Source of the DNA: Bradyrhizobium sp. SZCCHNS1050
GTDB taxonomy: Bacteria > Pseudomonadota > Alphaproteobacteria > Rhizobiales > Xanthobacteraceae
NCBI RefSeq assembly: GCF_032484785.1
Contig: NZ_JAUETR010000001.1
Span: 1,054,001 to 1,118,000, forward strand
DNA: 64,000 bases
Reading direction: 5' to 3'
Shown here: one piece after another, positions 8,827-19,319 of the stretch
Layout: every line of letters starts with the position of its first letter
How positions within the stretch are numbered: position 1 is the first letter of the stretch
The notes under the pieces: model-generated
What the model was told of the DNA's origin: nothing
The model's database searches: none
What the model saw: the letters and a program-made list of their open reading frames with translations, nothing else
Position numbers and translations under genes: made by a program

Positions 8827-9995
8827 GGCGAGGTCTCCTTCGATCCTGTCGTCATTGCTGCTTGAGAGGCATCGCCCGGCTGCGATGCAGGTGAGAAACG
8901 GGTGATGGCGAAAGGGACGATCGGCGTCGAGGTTTCGCCGTCGCGCACCAGCTCGGCCAGCACCTCGCCGACCCCCGGCGCGATCTGGAAGCCGGCGCCG
9001 GAGAAGCCGAAGGCGTGAATCAGTCCCGGCGTCGTCGCGCTCGGCCCGATCACCGGATTGCGGTCGGGCATCGTCGCCTCGGTGCCGCTCCAGAACCGGA
9101 TCGCCTGGGCATGGCGCAGCGGGCCGAACAGCTCGCTGGCGCGCTGCATGATGGCAAGCACGCCGTCGCTGCGGGGGCGCGAATAGTCGGGATCGGCGAG
9201 CGGCGCGGCGCGTTCGCCGCCGACGACGACGTTGCCGCGCGTGACCTGCCGCGCGTAGATGCCGCCGCCCTCGATGCCGATGTTGACGCCGAGAAATAGA
9301 TCGAGCGGCTCGGTCACGATCATCGACGGATAGGTGCGCTCCAGCGGCACGGGCTCGTCGAACGCGCGCGCCAAGCCGTCGGCCCAGGCGCCGGCGCTGT
9401 TGATCACGGTACGCGTCCTGATGGCGACGTCACCGGCTTCCAGGGCAAAACCCTCGAACGTCCTGGTGGCGCCCGTAACCTCCGTGTTCTCCAGCACCTC
9501 GGCGCCGGCGCGACGCGCCGCTGCGGCGAAGGCGGTGGCGACCAGCCGGGGATTGGCGTGGCCGTCGCCAGGACAGAACGAACCGCCCACGACGCCGCCC
9601 GCGATGCCGAAGCGCTCGTGCAGTTGATTGTGGCCGATCAGCTCGAGAGCGAGCCCGAACGGCGCGACCTCGACGGCGTAGCGCTCCAGGCTCGCCATGT
9701 CCGCAGGCGAGCGCGCCAGCTTGAGATGGCCGGAGCGCAGGAACTCGCCGTCGATGCCGATGAGCTGCGCGAGCCGCGGCCAGATTGCATGCGCGCGCTG
9801 CGACAGCGGCAGTTGCTCGGGCGGGCGGCCCTGGCGGCGCACGCCGCCATAGTTCACGCCGCTCGCCTGAGCGCCGCAGAAGCCCTTGTCGAGCAGCGTG
9901 ACGGAGAAGCCCATGCCGCGCAGCGCCAGCGCGGCGGAGCTGCCGACCAGCCCGCCGCCGACGATCGCGACATCGCAGTCAATGCGCCGGGTCAT
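8823..9995 (-). CDS. FAD-dependent amine/imino-acid oxidoreductase (DAO family), beta subunit of a three-part dehydrogenase
   Basis: The 390-residue flavoprotein has an N-terminal Rossmann dinucleotide motif (DVAIVGGGLVGSSAALAL) and DAO-family features: YGGVRRQGR, VINSAGAWAD, and near the C-terminus TEATMPDRNPVIGP and GFSGAGFQIAPGVGE. It fits the beta subunit of HcnC / opine oxidase B / sarcosine-oxidase-beta type dehydrogenases, which oxidise a secondary amine C-N bond. It overlaps the upstream alpha-type flavoprotein by 17 bp and the downstream binding protein by 4 bp. Candidate substrates by analogy are D-hydroxyproline, an opine or another N-substituted amino acid; the sequence does not decide. 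Confidence 0.88.
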   Translation of the reverse strand: MTRRIDCDVAIVGGGLVGSSAALALRGMGFSVTLLDKGFCGAQASGVNYGGVRRQGRPPEQLPLSQRAHAIWPRLAQLIGIDGEFLRSGHLKLARSPADMASLERYAVEVAPFGLALELIGHNQLHERFGIAGGVVGGSFCPGDGHANPRLVATAFAAAARRAGAEVLENTEVTGATRTFEGFALEAGDVAIRTRTVINSAGAWADGLARAFDEPVPLERTYPSMIVTEPLDLFLGVNIGIEGGGIYARQVTRGNVVVGGERAAPLADPDYSRPRSDGVLAIMQRASELFGPLRHAQAIRFWSGTEATMPDRNPVIGPSATTPGLIHAFGFSGAGFQIAPGVGEVLAELVRDGETSTPIVPFAITRFSPASQPGDASQAAMTTGSKETSP

Positions 9996-11373
9996 GCTGC
10001 CTCTCGTCGAGGGACAGACTCACGGCCACCGGGATCGGCTTGATCGGCGCCTGCGCGCGCAGCCGGCCGACAGCGCCGATGTCGCGGCGTGTCTGCGCAG
10101 CCAAGAGCTCCGCGGCGGCCGCGCCGCACATGCGGCCCTGGCAGCGGCCCATGCCGATGCGCGTCACCGCCTTCAGACGATTGATCTCGGTGAGCGAGAA
10201 ATCCCTGATCGCGCGCCGCGCCTCGCCGGCATCGATCTCCTCGCAGCGGCACAGCAGCGTGTCATCGGCGATGTCGCCCGCCCAATGCGATGGATAGGGA
10301 AAGGCGGCTTCGAGCCCATCGCGCAGCCGGTCGATCCGCGCCAGCGCATGTTCGAGGGCGGTAGCGCGCATCGAATCATGCGGCAGGCCACGATCCTCCA
10401 ACAATGCCAGCGCGGCCCGCTCGCCGGCGGCTTCCGCGGCATCGGCGCCGGCGATGCGGGCGCCGTCGCCGGCGAGGTACACGCCCGCGATGCTGCTGCG
10501 GCCACCGGCGTCGCGAACCGGACGATGCGCGCCGTCGCGCGCATCGAAGCGAAAGGCGCAGCCGGCGAGATCAGCAGCCTGAGTCTCCGAGCGCAGACCG
10601 AGGCCGTAGCCGACGCCGTCGCAGGTGATCGCGTGTTCGCGCCCGCCGGCCCGATAGACGATGCGCGCCACCCTGCTCTCGCCCTCGATCCGAAGCTGGG
10701 ACACGCCAGACCGCACGCGCGTTCCGCGCAGCGTCAACTCCACCGCCATGCGCAATCCACGCAGCACGATGCCCGGCGCGAGCGGCAACGCGCGCAGCAG
10801 ATTGAGCTTCGCAGACAAGGGCGCCGCGTCGAGCACGGCGGCAACGTCGACGCCGGCCTTCATGTATTGCCAGGCGACCAGATAGAGCAGCGGGCCGGAG
10901 CCAGCGAACACCACGCGCCGGCCGATCGCACAGCCCTGCGCCTTCAGCGCGATCTGCGCGCCGCCGAGCGTGAACACGCCCGGCAGGGTCCAGCCGGGGA
11001 TCGGCAGCACGCGATCGGTCGCCCCGGTCGCGAGGATGAGCCCGTCATAGCTGACCCGCCGGCTGATACCCCTACGCAAGATGTCGGCCGCGCCGTCGCG
11101 CAGATTCCACAGCAGCGTGTTTGACTGATAGTCGATTGCGATGCCGAGCGCCGCAAAGTCGTGATGCAGCCGCGCGGCCTTCGAAGCCTCCGAGCCGTAG
11201 CGCGCCGTGGCATCGCGGCCGTCGGGACTCAGCGGCTGGCGATAGATCTGGCCGCCGCAGGCGTGGCCTTCATCGACCACGATCGGCCGCAGGCCGGCCG
11301 CGACCAATGTCATCGCGGCGCGGATGCCGGCCGGGCCGGCGCCGACGATCAGGGGAGATGCGCGCTCAGCCAT
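9979..11373 (-). CDS. FAD/NAD(P)-binding oxidoreductase with C-terminal BFD-like [2Fe-2S] domain (alpha subunit)
   Basis: The 464-residue protein starts with a dinucleotide-binding motif (PLIVGAGPAGIRAAMTL), then CGGQIYRQP, ILATGATDRVLPIPGW and FAGSGPLLYL, a second nucleotide-binding site. The C-terminus holds a bacterioferredoxin-ferredoxin-like iron-sulfur site with CRCEE and, about 35 residues later, CQGRMCG. The layout matches HcnB, OoxA/NoxA and the D-hydroxyproline dehydrogenase alpha subunit. It probably passes electrons from the DAO-type subunit via the small 2Fe-2S protein to a quinone or other acceptor. It overlaps the small subunit gene by 8 bp, suggesting stoichiometric expression. 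Confidence 0.9.
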   Translation of the reverse strand: MAERASPLIVGAGPAGIRAAMTLVAAGLRPIVVDEGHACGGQIYRQPLSPDGRDATARYGSEASKAARLHHDFAALGIAIDYQSNTLLWNLRDGAADILRRGISRRVSYDGLILATGATDRVLPIPGWTLPGVFTLGGAQIALKAQGCAIGRRVVFAGSGPLLYLVAWQYMKAGVDVAAVLDAAPLSAKLNLLRALPLAPGIVLRGLRMAVELTLRGTRVRSGVSQLRIEGESRVARIVYRAGGREHAITCDGVGYGLGLRSETQAADLAGCAFRFDARDGAHRPVRDAGGRSSIAGVYLAGDGARIAGADAAEAAGERAALALLEDRGLPHDSMRATALEHALARIDRLRDGLEAAFPYPSHWAGDIADDTLLCRCEEIDAGEARRAIRDFSLTEINRLKAVTRIGMGRCQGRMCGAAAAELLAAQTRRDIGAVGRLRAQAPIKPIPVAVSLSLDERQHDPAH

Positions 11374-11659
11374 GGCCGCGCCCTCGTCGTGTGATGATGT
11401 CTATGCCTTCGGTAAGCGGCGTCGTGCAGGCGCGCAGCCGCTCGCCGCTCGCGAGCTGCACCCAGCAGTCCTGGCAGGCGCCCATCTGGCAGAAGCCGGC
11501 CCGCGGCGCGGCGGAAAACTCGCTGTAGCGAAGCCGGTCGACCTGGCAGAGCATGGCCGTCAGCACGGTGTCGCCGGCGCGGCCGTCGCAGGGCACGCCA
11601 TCGATCGCGAAGGAGATGACGGCGCTGTCGTTGCGGACGAGGCGATGCAACAGCGGCAT
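11366..11659 (-). CDS. Small (2Fe-2S)-binding subunit (HcnA / gamma-type)
   Basis: A 97-residue plant-type ferredoxin-like protein, the size of HcnA-type gamma subunits. The four cluster ligands are visible as Cys57-x4-Cys62-x2-Cys65-x12-Cys78 (GFCQMGACQDC and RACTTP), preceded by the ferredoxin-like strand ISFAIDGVPCDGRAGDTV. It lies between the permease and the alpha flavoprotein, 4 bp after the permease stop. Together with the next two genes it forms a complete alpha-beta-gamma amine dehydrogenase set. Confidence 0.9.
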   Translation of the reverse strand: MPLLHRLVRNDSAVISFAIDGVPCDGRAGDTVLTAMLCQVDRLRYSEFSAAPRAGFCQMGACQDCWVQLASGERLRACTTPLTEGIDIITRRGRGHG

Positions 11660-11663
11660 GGTG

Positions 11664-12467
11664 TCAGCCCTGCCCCACGAGGATCTTGTCGAGGCCGAAG
11701 ATGCGGTCGAGCAGCAGCATCGCCGCCGCCGTCACCGCGATCATCAGCGCCGATACGGCGGCCATCATCGGGTCGATCGATTCGGTCGCGTACATGTACA
11801 TGCGCACCGGCAGGGTGATCGTGGCGGGCGAGGTGATGAAGATCGACATCGTGAGCTCGTCGAAGGAGTTGATGAAGGCAAGCAGCCAGCCGCCGGTGAT
11901 GCCGGGCAGGATCATCGGCACGGTGATGCGGCGGAACACGATCCAGTTGGACGCGCCGAGCGTGACCGCCGCCTGCTCGGCGCTGCGGTCGAGGCCGGAC
12001 AGGGCGGCCAGAACCAAGCGGAGCACATAAGGCATGACGACGACAATGTGACCTGCGGTCAGCCACAGCAGGCTGCCGGTGGCGCCGAGCAACGCGAACA
12101 GCCGCAGCAGCGCAACGCCGAGCACGAGATGCGGGATCATCAGGGGCGACAGAAACAGCGCGTTCAGTGCCGCGCGGCCGCGGAAGTCGTAGCGATCGAG
12201 CGCGAGGCCGGCGGCGACCGCGAGCACGACCGCGATCGTCGCGGCTGTTGCCGCAACCCACAGGCTGTTGAGGAAGGAGGCGACGAAATCCGGATGCGCG
12301 AACACGGCCGTGAACCAGCGCAGCGAAACCTGCGTGGTCGGCAATGTCAACGTGTTGGCCGGCGTGAACGCGACGAGGCAGATCACGATGAGCGGCGCCA
12401 GCACGAAGCCAGTGACGAGCGCATGAAAGACCAGGGCGATCGGGCCGTTGTGGCGCATGCCGCTCAC
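11664..12467 (-). CDS. ABC transporter permease, PotC-like
   Basis: An inner-membrane permease of 267 residues with six predicted hydrophobic segments, and the permease-ATPase coupling loop in SAEQAAVTLGASNWIVFRRIT (EAA motif). Sequence features such as the C-terminal SIDPMMAAVSALMIAVT match the PotC/YdcV branch. A GTG start at 12467 overlaps the stop of the preceding permease (GTGA); an ATG at 12458 three codons in is the alternative. It pairs with the PotB-like permease just upstream. Confidence 0.88.
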   Translation of the reverse strand: MSGMRHNGPIALVFHALVTGFVLAPLIVICLVAFTPANTLTLPTTQVSLRWFTAVFAHPDFVASFLNSLWVAATAATIAVVLAVAAGLALDRYDFRGRAALNALFLSPLMIPHLVLGVALLRLFALLGATGSLLWLTAGHIVVVMPYVLRLVLAALSGLDRSAEQAAVTLGASNWIVFRRITVPMILPGITGGWLLAFINSFDELTMSIFITSPATITLPVRMYMYATESIDPMMAAVSALMIAVTAAAMLLLDRIFGLDKILVGQG

Positions 12468-13318
12468 CCCAACATCCGCTTGGCGCGCGCCTCGACGACG
12501 CGCTGATAGGCGAGCATGAGCACGAGGTTCGTGACCAACACCAGGATCGCGATGGCGGCCCCCAGCGGCCAGTTCAGCTCGTGCATGTATTCGTCATAGA
12601 CCAGCGTCGCCGCCATCTTCAGCCGCCGGCCGCCGAGCAGCGCGGGGATCGCGAAGGCCGAGGCCGAAAGTCCGAACACCACCAGGCTGCCCGACAGCAG
12701 CCCCATCGTCACCTGCGGCAGCACCACGCGGCGCAGCGCCGTGAAGCGCGAGGCGCCGAGCGTCCAGGCGGCGGCCTCGACCATCGGATCGAGCTTCTGC
12801 AGCGAGGTCCAGACCGGGATGACCATGAACGGCAGCATCACATGGACGAGCGCGATGACGATGGCCGTCTCGGTGTAGAGGATCCTGACCGTGCCGAGCC
12901 CGAGCGCACGGAAGGCCTCGTTGACGAGGCCCGTGGGGCCGAGCAGCATGCTCCAGCCAAAGGCGCGCACCACGACCGAAACCAGCAGCGGGCCGATGAT
13001 CGCGAGCAGGAACGCCGAGCGCCAGGGCTCGCGCATGCGCGCCAGGATGTAGGCCTCGGGCGCGCCGATCACGGCGCAGATCAGCGTGGTCAGCGCGGCG
13101 AGCCGCAGCGTGCGCCAGAAGATATTGAGAAAGTAGCTGTCGGAGAGGATGCCGATGTAGTGCGCCAGCGTGGTCTCGTCCTTGACGCCGGTCGCGGCGT
13201 CATAGACGTGGAACGACAGCGCCAGGGTGAGCACGAGCGGCACGACCACCAATGCGGTGAACAGCAGCGCGCCCGGCGCCGCCAGCAGCCATGGTGTCGT
13301 CGCGCGCGTGCCGCTCAT
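12464..13318 (-). CDS. ABC transporter permease, PotB-like
   Basis: The 284-residue permease begins MSGTRATTPWLLAAPGALLF, with about six transmembrane segments and an EAA loop near MVEAAAWTLGASRFTALRRV. The frame is open further upstream, but the ATG at 13318 overlaps the ATPase stop by 4 bp (ATGA) and gives the normal family length, so I chose it. It forms the heteromeric channel with the PotC-like permease. Confidence 0.88.
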   Translation of the reverse strand: MSGTRATTPWLLAAPGALLFTALVVVPLVLTLALSFHVYDAATGVKDETTLAHYIGILSDSYFLNIFWRTLRLAALTTLICAVIGAPEAYILARMREPWRSAFLLAIIGPLLVSVVVRAFGWSMLLGPTGLVNEAFRALGLGTVRILYTETAIVIALVHVMLPFMVIPVWTSLQKLDPMVEAAAWTLGASRFTALRRVVLPQVTMGLLSGSLVVFGLSASAFAIPALLGGRRLKMAATLVYDEYMHELNWPLGAAIAILVLVTNLVLMLAYQRVVEARAKRMLG

Positions 13319-14370
13319 GCCGACTGCGCTCCGTCGGGCTTCGACGCGCGTGCGCTGGCGCTGCTCCAGGCGAGACCGACCTGATCGCCCTCGCACGCCG
13401 GCTCCTCGCCCGCATTGGGCAGGGCGACGCCGATCAATCCGGCGGGCGTCTCCACGGTGAAGAACCAGGTGCTGCCGAGGAAAAAGCGCGCTCTGATGCG
13501 GCCGTCGAGCACGCCGGCGCCGGGAGCGGTCAGGCCGATCTTCTCCGGCCGGATCGCGATTACAACAGCCGCGCCGTCGGCGAGACCTGCGGCCTCGCAC
13601 GGCAGCTCACGCCCGCCGATCTCGACGCCGCCGCTGCGCCATACGCCGGACAGCCGGTTCATCTTGCCGACGAAGGAGGAGATGAACGGCGTCGCCGGAT
13701 TTTCGTAGAGCCGATAGGGCGCGTCGACCTGCATGATGCGGCCCTGCTCCATCACCACCACGCGATCGCTCATCGACAGCGCCTCGCTCTGGTCGTGCGT
13801 CACCATGATCGTGGTGGTGCCGACGCGCTGCTGGATGCCGCGCAGTTCGAACTGCATCTCCTCGCGCAGCTTGGCGTCGAGATTGGACAAGGGCTCGTCG
13901 AGCAGCAGCACCGGCGGATCGATGACGAGCGCGCGCGCCACCGCGACGCGCTGACGCTGCCCGCCGGAGAGCTGGCGTGGATAGCGGTCGGCGAGCGCGG
14001 CGAGTTGCACCAGCGCCAGCGCCTGTTTGACGCGCGCCTCGCGCTCGGCCCTGATCACCTTGCGCATTTCGAGTCCGAAGGCGACGTTCTGCGCCACCGT
14101 CATGTGCGGAAACAGCGCGTAGCTCTGGAACACGATGCCGAGGCCGCGGCGATCGGGCTTCTCGTGGGTGATGTCGCGACCGTCGAGCGTGATGCGCCCC
14201 GACGTCGGCTCGACCAGGCCGGCGATCATCTGCAGCGTCGTGGTCTTGCCGCAGCCGGAGGGGCCGAGCAGCGAGATGAACTCGCCCTTGGCGACGCTGA
14301 GATTGACGTCGCTGACCGCAGCGACATCGCCGTAGAGCTTCGTCAGACCGTCCAGCGTCAGGAAACCCAT
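13315..14370 (-). CDS. ABC transporter ATP-binding protein, PotA-like
   Basis: This 351-residue ATPase opens the operon. Walker A is GPSGCGKTTT, the Q-loop FQSYALFPHM, the signature LSGGQRQRVAVARAL, Walker B VLLLDEPLSNLD and the H-loop VTHDQSE. The C-terminal 110 residues form the TOBE regulatory domain typical of spermidine/Fe/thiamine importers (VIAIRPEKIGL). It is the first gene after the 179-bp regulatory gap facing the IclR gene, and all following genes overlap or nearly touch. Confidence 0.93.
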   Translation of the reverse strand: MGFLTLDGLTKLYGDVAAVSDVNLSVAKGEFISLLGPSGCGKTTTLQMIAGLVEPTSGRITLDGRDITHEKPDRRGLGIVFQSYALFPHMTVAQNVAFGLEMRKVIRAEREARVKQALALVQLAALADRYPRQLSGGQRQRVAVARALVIDPPVLLLDEPLSNLDAKLREEMQFELRGIQQRVGTTTIMVTHDQSEALSMSDRVVVMEQGRIMQVDAPYRLYENPATPFISSFVGKMNRLSGVWRSGGVEIGGRELPCEAAGLADGAAVVIAIRPEKIGLTAPGAGVLDGRIRARFFLGSTWFFTVETPAGLIGVALPNAGEEPACEGDQVGLAWSSASARASKPDGAQSA

Positions 14371-14465
14371 GCGTCCTCGCGCGGGAGGCTCCCTTCGCCA
14401 TCAGCAGGGATTGCCGCCCTGGGGCTCTTTCATGCCGGCGGGCAACGCAGATGGTCAATCATGTA

Positions 14466-14509
14466 TTCCGATATCCTGAATTTATCTGTCTAAAATTCTG
14501 ATATATGAA
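14466..14509. promoter_or_regulatory. Two candidate IclR operators in an AT-rich divergent promoter
   Basis: In the otherwise GC-rich gap between the transporter operon and the IclR gene, an AT-rich stretch holds two imperfect palindromes of the same shape: TTCCGATATCCTGAA (14466-14480) and TTCTGATATATGAA (14496-14509), i.e. TTC-N8/9-GAA around a GATAT core, spaced 30 bp apart. Position and symmetry suit a dimeric or tetrameric IclR repressor/activator. This is inferred from pattern only. Confidence 0.5.
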
Positions 14510-14549
14510 ATCTATGCGACGAATTTGACTCCATCATTCACCAGATCAG

Positions 14550-15371
14550 ATGACGACAGCCGACACCGATTCGTCCTCCAGCCTTCGCCGGGCCCTGAAG
14601 CTGCTGCGCATCCTCGCCGAGGGCGACCCCGACGGGCTGCGGCTGAAGGACATCGCGGAGACCGCGGGCTGCAGCCAGCCGACCGCGCATCGCATGCTGC
14701 AGGACCTCGCCGCCGAGGGTTTCGCCGAACAGGCCGCCGGCAAGCGCTATCGCCTGGCGCTCGACTTCTACGTGCTCGCCGCACGCGCGGGCCAAGCCAG
14801 CGGCCTGCGCGAGGCGGCGCGGCCGGCGCTGCTGCGGCTGTCGGCGACCTTGAGCGACACGATCTTCCTTTTGGTGCGCAACGGCTTCGATGCGGTCTGT
14901 CTCGACCGCGTCGAAGGACCGTTTCCAATCCGCTCCTTCACCGGCGACATCGGCGGCAAGGTGCCGCTCGGGCTTGGCCAGGGCAGCCTCACGATTCTCG
15001 CCAACCTGCCCGAGGACGAGCAGGAGGCCGTGATCCGCTTCAACATCCCGCGCCTGCTCGATCGCGGCTTCCTCGACGAGGCCTCGCTGCGCAGTGCGCT
15101 GGCGCAGGCGCGCGCGCAAGGCTGGGTCAATACCAGCACCGGCCTCATTCCCGGCATGGCCGGCGTCGGCGTGCCCGTGCTCGACGCGCGTGGCAACGCG
15201 GTGGCTGCGCTCAGCGTGGGCACGCTGGCGGAGCGGCTGAACGCGGACCGGCTGCCGCATGTGGTCAAGATCCTGCAGGGCGAGGCGCAGGTGCTGGCCG
15301 GCAAGCTCAACCCGTTCGACGTGGCTTTGCGCTATCCATCACGGAGCTTGAGCACGATCGGGGGGAATTAG
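14550..15371 (+). CDS. IclR-family transcriptional regulator of the adjacent amine transport/dehydrogenase operon
   Basis: The 273-residue protein has an N-terminal winged helix at about residues 8-70 (LRRALKLLRILAEGDPDGLR, DIAETAGCSQPTAHRMLQDL) and a C-terminal IclR effector domain (LGQGSLTILANLPEDEQ, GLIPGMAGVGVPVLDARGN, ALSVGTLAERL). It is transcribed divergently from the seven-gene operon and sits beside two matching palindromes, so local control is likely. The effector is presumably the transported amine or its product. Its ATG lies close to the palindromes, so it probably also controls itself. Confidence 0.9.
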   Translation: MTTADTDSSSSLRRALKLLRILAEGDPDGLRLKDIAETAGCSQPTAHRMLQDLAAEGFAEQAAGKRYRLALDFYVLAARAGQASGLREAARPALLRLSATLSDTIFLLVRNGFDAVCLDRVEGPFPIRSFTGDIGGKVPLGLGQGSLTILANLPEDEQEAVIRFNIPRLLDRGFLDEASLRSALAQARAQGWVNTSTGLIPGMAGVGVPVLDARGNAVAALSVGTLAERLNADRLPHVVKILQGEAQVLAGKLNPFDVALRYPSRSLSTIGGN

Positions 15372-15388
15372 TCCTTCTCCATCACGAC

Positions 15389-15529
15389 CACCGTCATTCC
15401 GGGGCAAGGCCGCAGGCCTTGAACCCGGAATCCCGACGTTGCCTTGCGTTCGTTTCCAACAATCTCGAGATTCCGGGTTCAATCGCGCACACGCCGTCGC
15501 GTGTGCACGATTGCCCCGGAATGACGGTG
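15389..15529. repeat. Family D inverted repeat (CACCGTCATTCCGGGG type)
   Basis: The 192-bp gap between the convergent IclR and CobW genes is filled by a long imperfect palindrome. The outer arms are CACCGTCATTCCGGGGCAA and its complement ending at 15529; inner arms AACCCGGAATC and GATTCCGGGTT repeat within. A related copy lies at 62895-63025. Confidence 0.85.
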
Positions 15530-15563
15530 AGTTGCTCGGCGCCGTGCAACTTACGTTAGGCGC

Positions 15564-16570
15564 TCAGGTCACCCACTCCGCGCGGATATCGCCCTTCCCA
15601 ACTTCGCGCTCGGGCTCGCGCCAGGCAAAGGTGAACAACCCCATCGGCTCGACCTGTTCGAGCTCATCGCGGGCAATGTCGCGCGCGATCACGACGATGA
15701 AGGGCGCCGGCGGTTTCTCGACCTTCAATTGCCGCGGCGGCGAGAACACCGTGCCGACGCTTTCGACCAGCAGCGGCCGCGGCGCCTCGTGGATCTTCAC
15801 CAGGCCCTTGATCCGCAGCAGGCGCTCGCCGAGCCGGCCTGCGACATTGTCGAGCCAGCCGGCGAGATCGGCATAGGCGATCTCCGCCCGCGGGCGGACG
15901 AGGCAGAGCGCGAGGCGCGGATGCGCGGCGGTCAGATCAGGCGCGACCTCGCGCAGCGGCAGCGAAGCCGTGAGTGGCGCGAACGCAGCCGCTACGATCA
16001 CGGCGCGATCGGCGTTGGCGATGGGCTCCGCGACAGGATTGAGCTGCGCAATCGAGACCGGCGATCCAGCCAAGGCGGCCGGCGCGAGGTCGGCCTTGGT
16101 CGCAACGATGCGGTGCGCTGCGGCCCATTGCGCCGCAGCCTCCTCAAATGCGGCGACGGCCAGCCCGCGCGTGAGGTCATAGGTTGCGATGACCGCAACG
16201 CGCATGCGATGCTCGGCGAGCGTTGCAAGCTGGCGCAGCACGGGGCCGGGCATCGACAGGCCCGAGGTCTCCAGGATGATCCGGCGCAACGTCTGCAGCC
16301 CATCCGGCCGCGGCGCCATGATCAGGCGGTCGATGGTGAAGGCGAGGTCGCTGCCGACCTGGCAGCACACGCAGCCGTTCGACAGCATCGCCATCGGCAC
16401 GTCGTCGCCGCTCTCGCGCAACAGGACGCCGTCCAGCCCGACCTCGCCGGCCTCGTTGACGATGACAGCGGTGTCCGACGCCGTTTCCGCGGTCAGTACA
16501 TCGCGCAGCAGCGACGTCTTGCCCGAGCCGAGAAAGCCGGTGAGGACGAAGAAGTCGATGCTGCCGACGC

Positions 16571-16574
<4 letters not shown>
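15564..16574 (-). CDS. CobW/P47K-family GTP-dependent metal chaperone
   Basis: This 336-residue G3E GTPase has Walker A GFLGSGKT at residues 13-20, the metal-binding CxCC motif in SNGCVCC (Cys69, Cys71, Cys72), an ETSG switch, and the CobW C-terminal domain. Proteins of this family load Zn, Co or other metals into client enzymes. Its start overlaps the stop of the amidohydrolase by 4 bp (ATGA), so the two are translated together. The simplest reading is that this chaperone serves the metal-dependent amidohydrolase. Which metal is involved cannot be read from the sequence. Confidence 0.9.
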
Positions 16575-18190
<1,616 letters not shown>

Positions 18191-18214
18191 GAGCGCGTTT
18201 CCTCACTGTCATAA

Positions 18215-18397
18215 CGTAGGGTGGGCAAAGCGAAGCGTGCCCACCCTGCGTCCGTTCCTTGCAACATGGTGGGCACGGCGCTGCGCGCCTTTGCCCACCC
18301 TACGATCCGTCTTCTCGTCATTGCGAGCGCAGCGAAGCAATCCAGGGCTCCAAGGAAAGGTCTGGATTGCTTCGTCGCTGCGCTCCTCGCAATGACG
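18215..18397. repeat. Adjacent family B and family C inverted repeats
   Basis: In the 217-bp gap between the permease and the amidohydrolase, 18215-18304 is a full family B palindrome (CGTAGGGTGGGCAAAGCG ... CTTTGCCCACCCTACG type) and 18316-18397 is a full family C palindrome. If the flanking genes are one operon, this structured spacer would lie inside the transcript. Confidence 0.88.
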
Positions 18398-18407
18398 GCG
18401 TCTGCCG

Positions 18408-19271
18408 TCATCCTGCCCGATACTTCCGCGCGAACGCGACGCTGCCGAACACCGTGAAGGCCATGGTCACCGCCAGCAGCATGAAGGCGAGTGCGGCGCC
18501 CATCGGCCAGTTGTTGCCGCGCACGAACTGGTCGTACACGGCAGGCGCCATCATCTTGAATCGCGGGCCGCCGAGAAGCACCGCCGTTGCATAGGTGTTC
18601 ATGCACAAAACGAACACCAGGATCGAGCCGGCGGCGACGCCGGGAACCGACAGCGGCAGGATCACCCGCCAGAACACGCGCGCGCCTGAGGCGCCGAGAT
18701 TGGCGGCGGCATATTCCAGGTCGCGGGGGATGCTCTCGATGACCGCGGACAGCGTCAGGATCATGTAGGGCAGCACAACGGCGATGATGCCGATGATGAC
18801 CGCCTTGGTCGTGTACATGATCTCCAGCGGCGCGGAGATCAGGCCGAGCTTCATCAGAACCGTGTTGACGAGCCCGTCGCGCGCGAACAGCGCCATCCAG
18901 CCGGCCGAGCGCACGACATTGCCGACCAGCAGCGGAAACAGGGTCGCGATGACGACCAGGCTCTTCCAGCGGCTCTCCATGCGGCCGAGCCAATAGGCCG
19001 CCGGAAAGGCGAGAATCAGCGTGAGCAAAGTACACAGCAGCGCGATACCCAGCGTGGCCAGGATGATCTGCTGGTAGTACGGATCGGTCGCGGCCTTGAC
19101 GTAGTTGTCCGGCGACAGCGCCTGCACCATCAGCTGGGTCGGGCTGAACTGGTTGAGCGAGATCCGGAACATCAGGATCATCGGCCCGACCAGCAGCGCC
19201 AGGACCAGCAGACAGGCAGGAACGACCAGCAGCGCCATCGCGCGAGCTCCGATTGCAGATAAGCGGCGCAT
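18408..19271 (-). CDS. ABC transporter permease, PotB-like (second importer)
   Basis: The 287-residue permease has six hydrophobic segments and an EAA loop in LEYAAANLGASGARVFWRVI. The start is uncertain: the ATG at 19271 has GGAG ten bases upstream, which I prefer, while the ATG at 19280 leaves only one base after that GGAG. The chosen ribosome binding site lies in the 3' arm of a strong hairpin (19280-19307), suggesting translational control relative to the upstream binding-protein gene. It pairs with the PotC-like permease at 21445-22269. Confidence 0.87.
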   Translation of the reverse strand: MRRLSAIGARAMALLVVPACLLVLALLVGPMILMFRISLNQFSPTQLMVQALSPDNYVKAATDPYYQQIILATLGIALLCTLLTLILAFPAAYWLGRMESRWKSLVVIATLFPLLVGNVVRSAGWMALFARDGLVNTVLMKLGLISAPLEIMYTTKAVIIGIIAVVLPYMILTLSAVIESIPRDLEYAAANLGASGARVFWRVILPLSVPGVAAGSILVFVLCMNTYATAVLLGGPRFKMMAPAVYDQFVRGNNWPMGAALAFMLLAVTMAFTVFGSVAFARKYRAG

Positions 19272-19279
19272 CAGCCGCA

Positions 19280-19307
19280 TGCTCCTGCGGCCTGCGCCGC
19301 AGGAGCA
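19280..19307 (-). promoter_or_regulatory. Hairpin covering the permease ribosome binding site
   Basis: A perfect 12-bp stem, TGCTCCTGCGGC and GCCGCAGGAGCA, with a 4-nt loop lies between the binding-protein stop (19320) and the permease start. Read on the minus strand, its 3' arm contains the AGGAG that serves the permease gene and its 5' arm the complementary CTCCT. It can therefore shield the Shine-Dalgarno sequence and protect the upstream mRNA, giving more binding protein than permease. Confidence 0.7.
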
Positions 19308-19319
19308 TGAATTCAAGAC

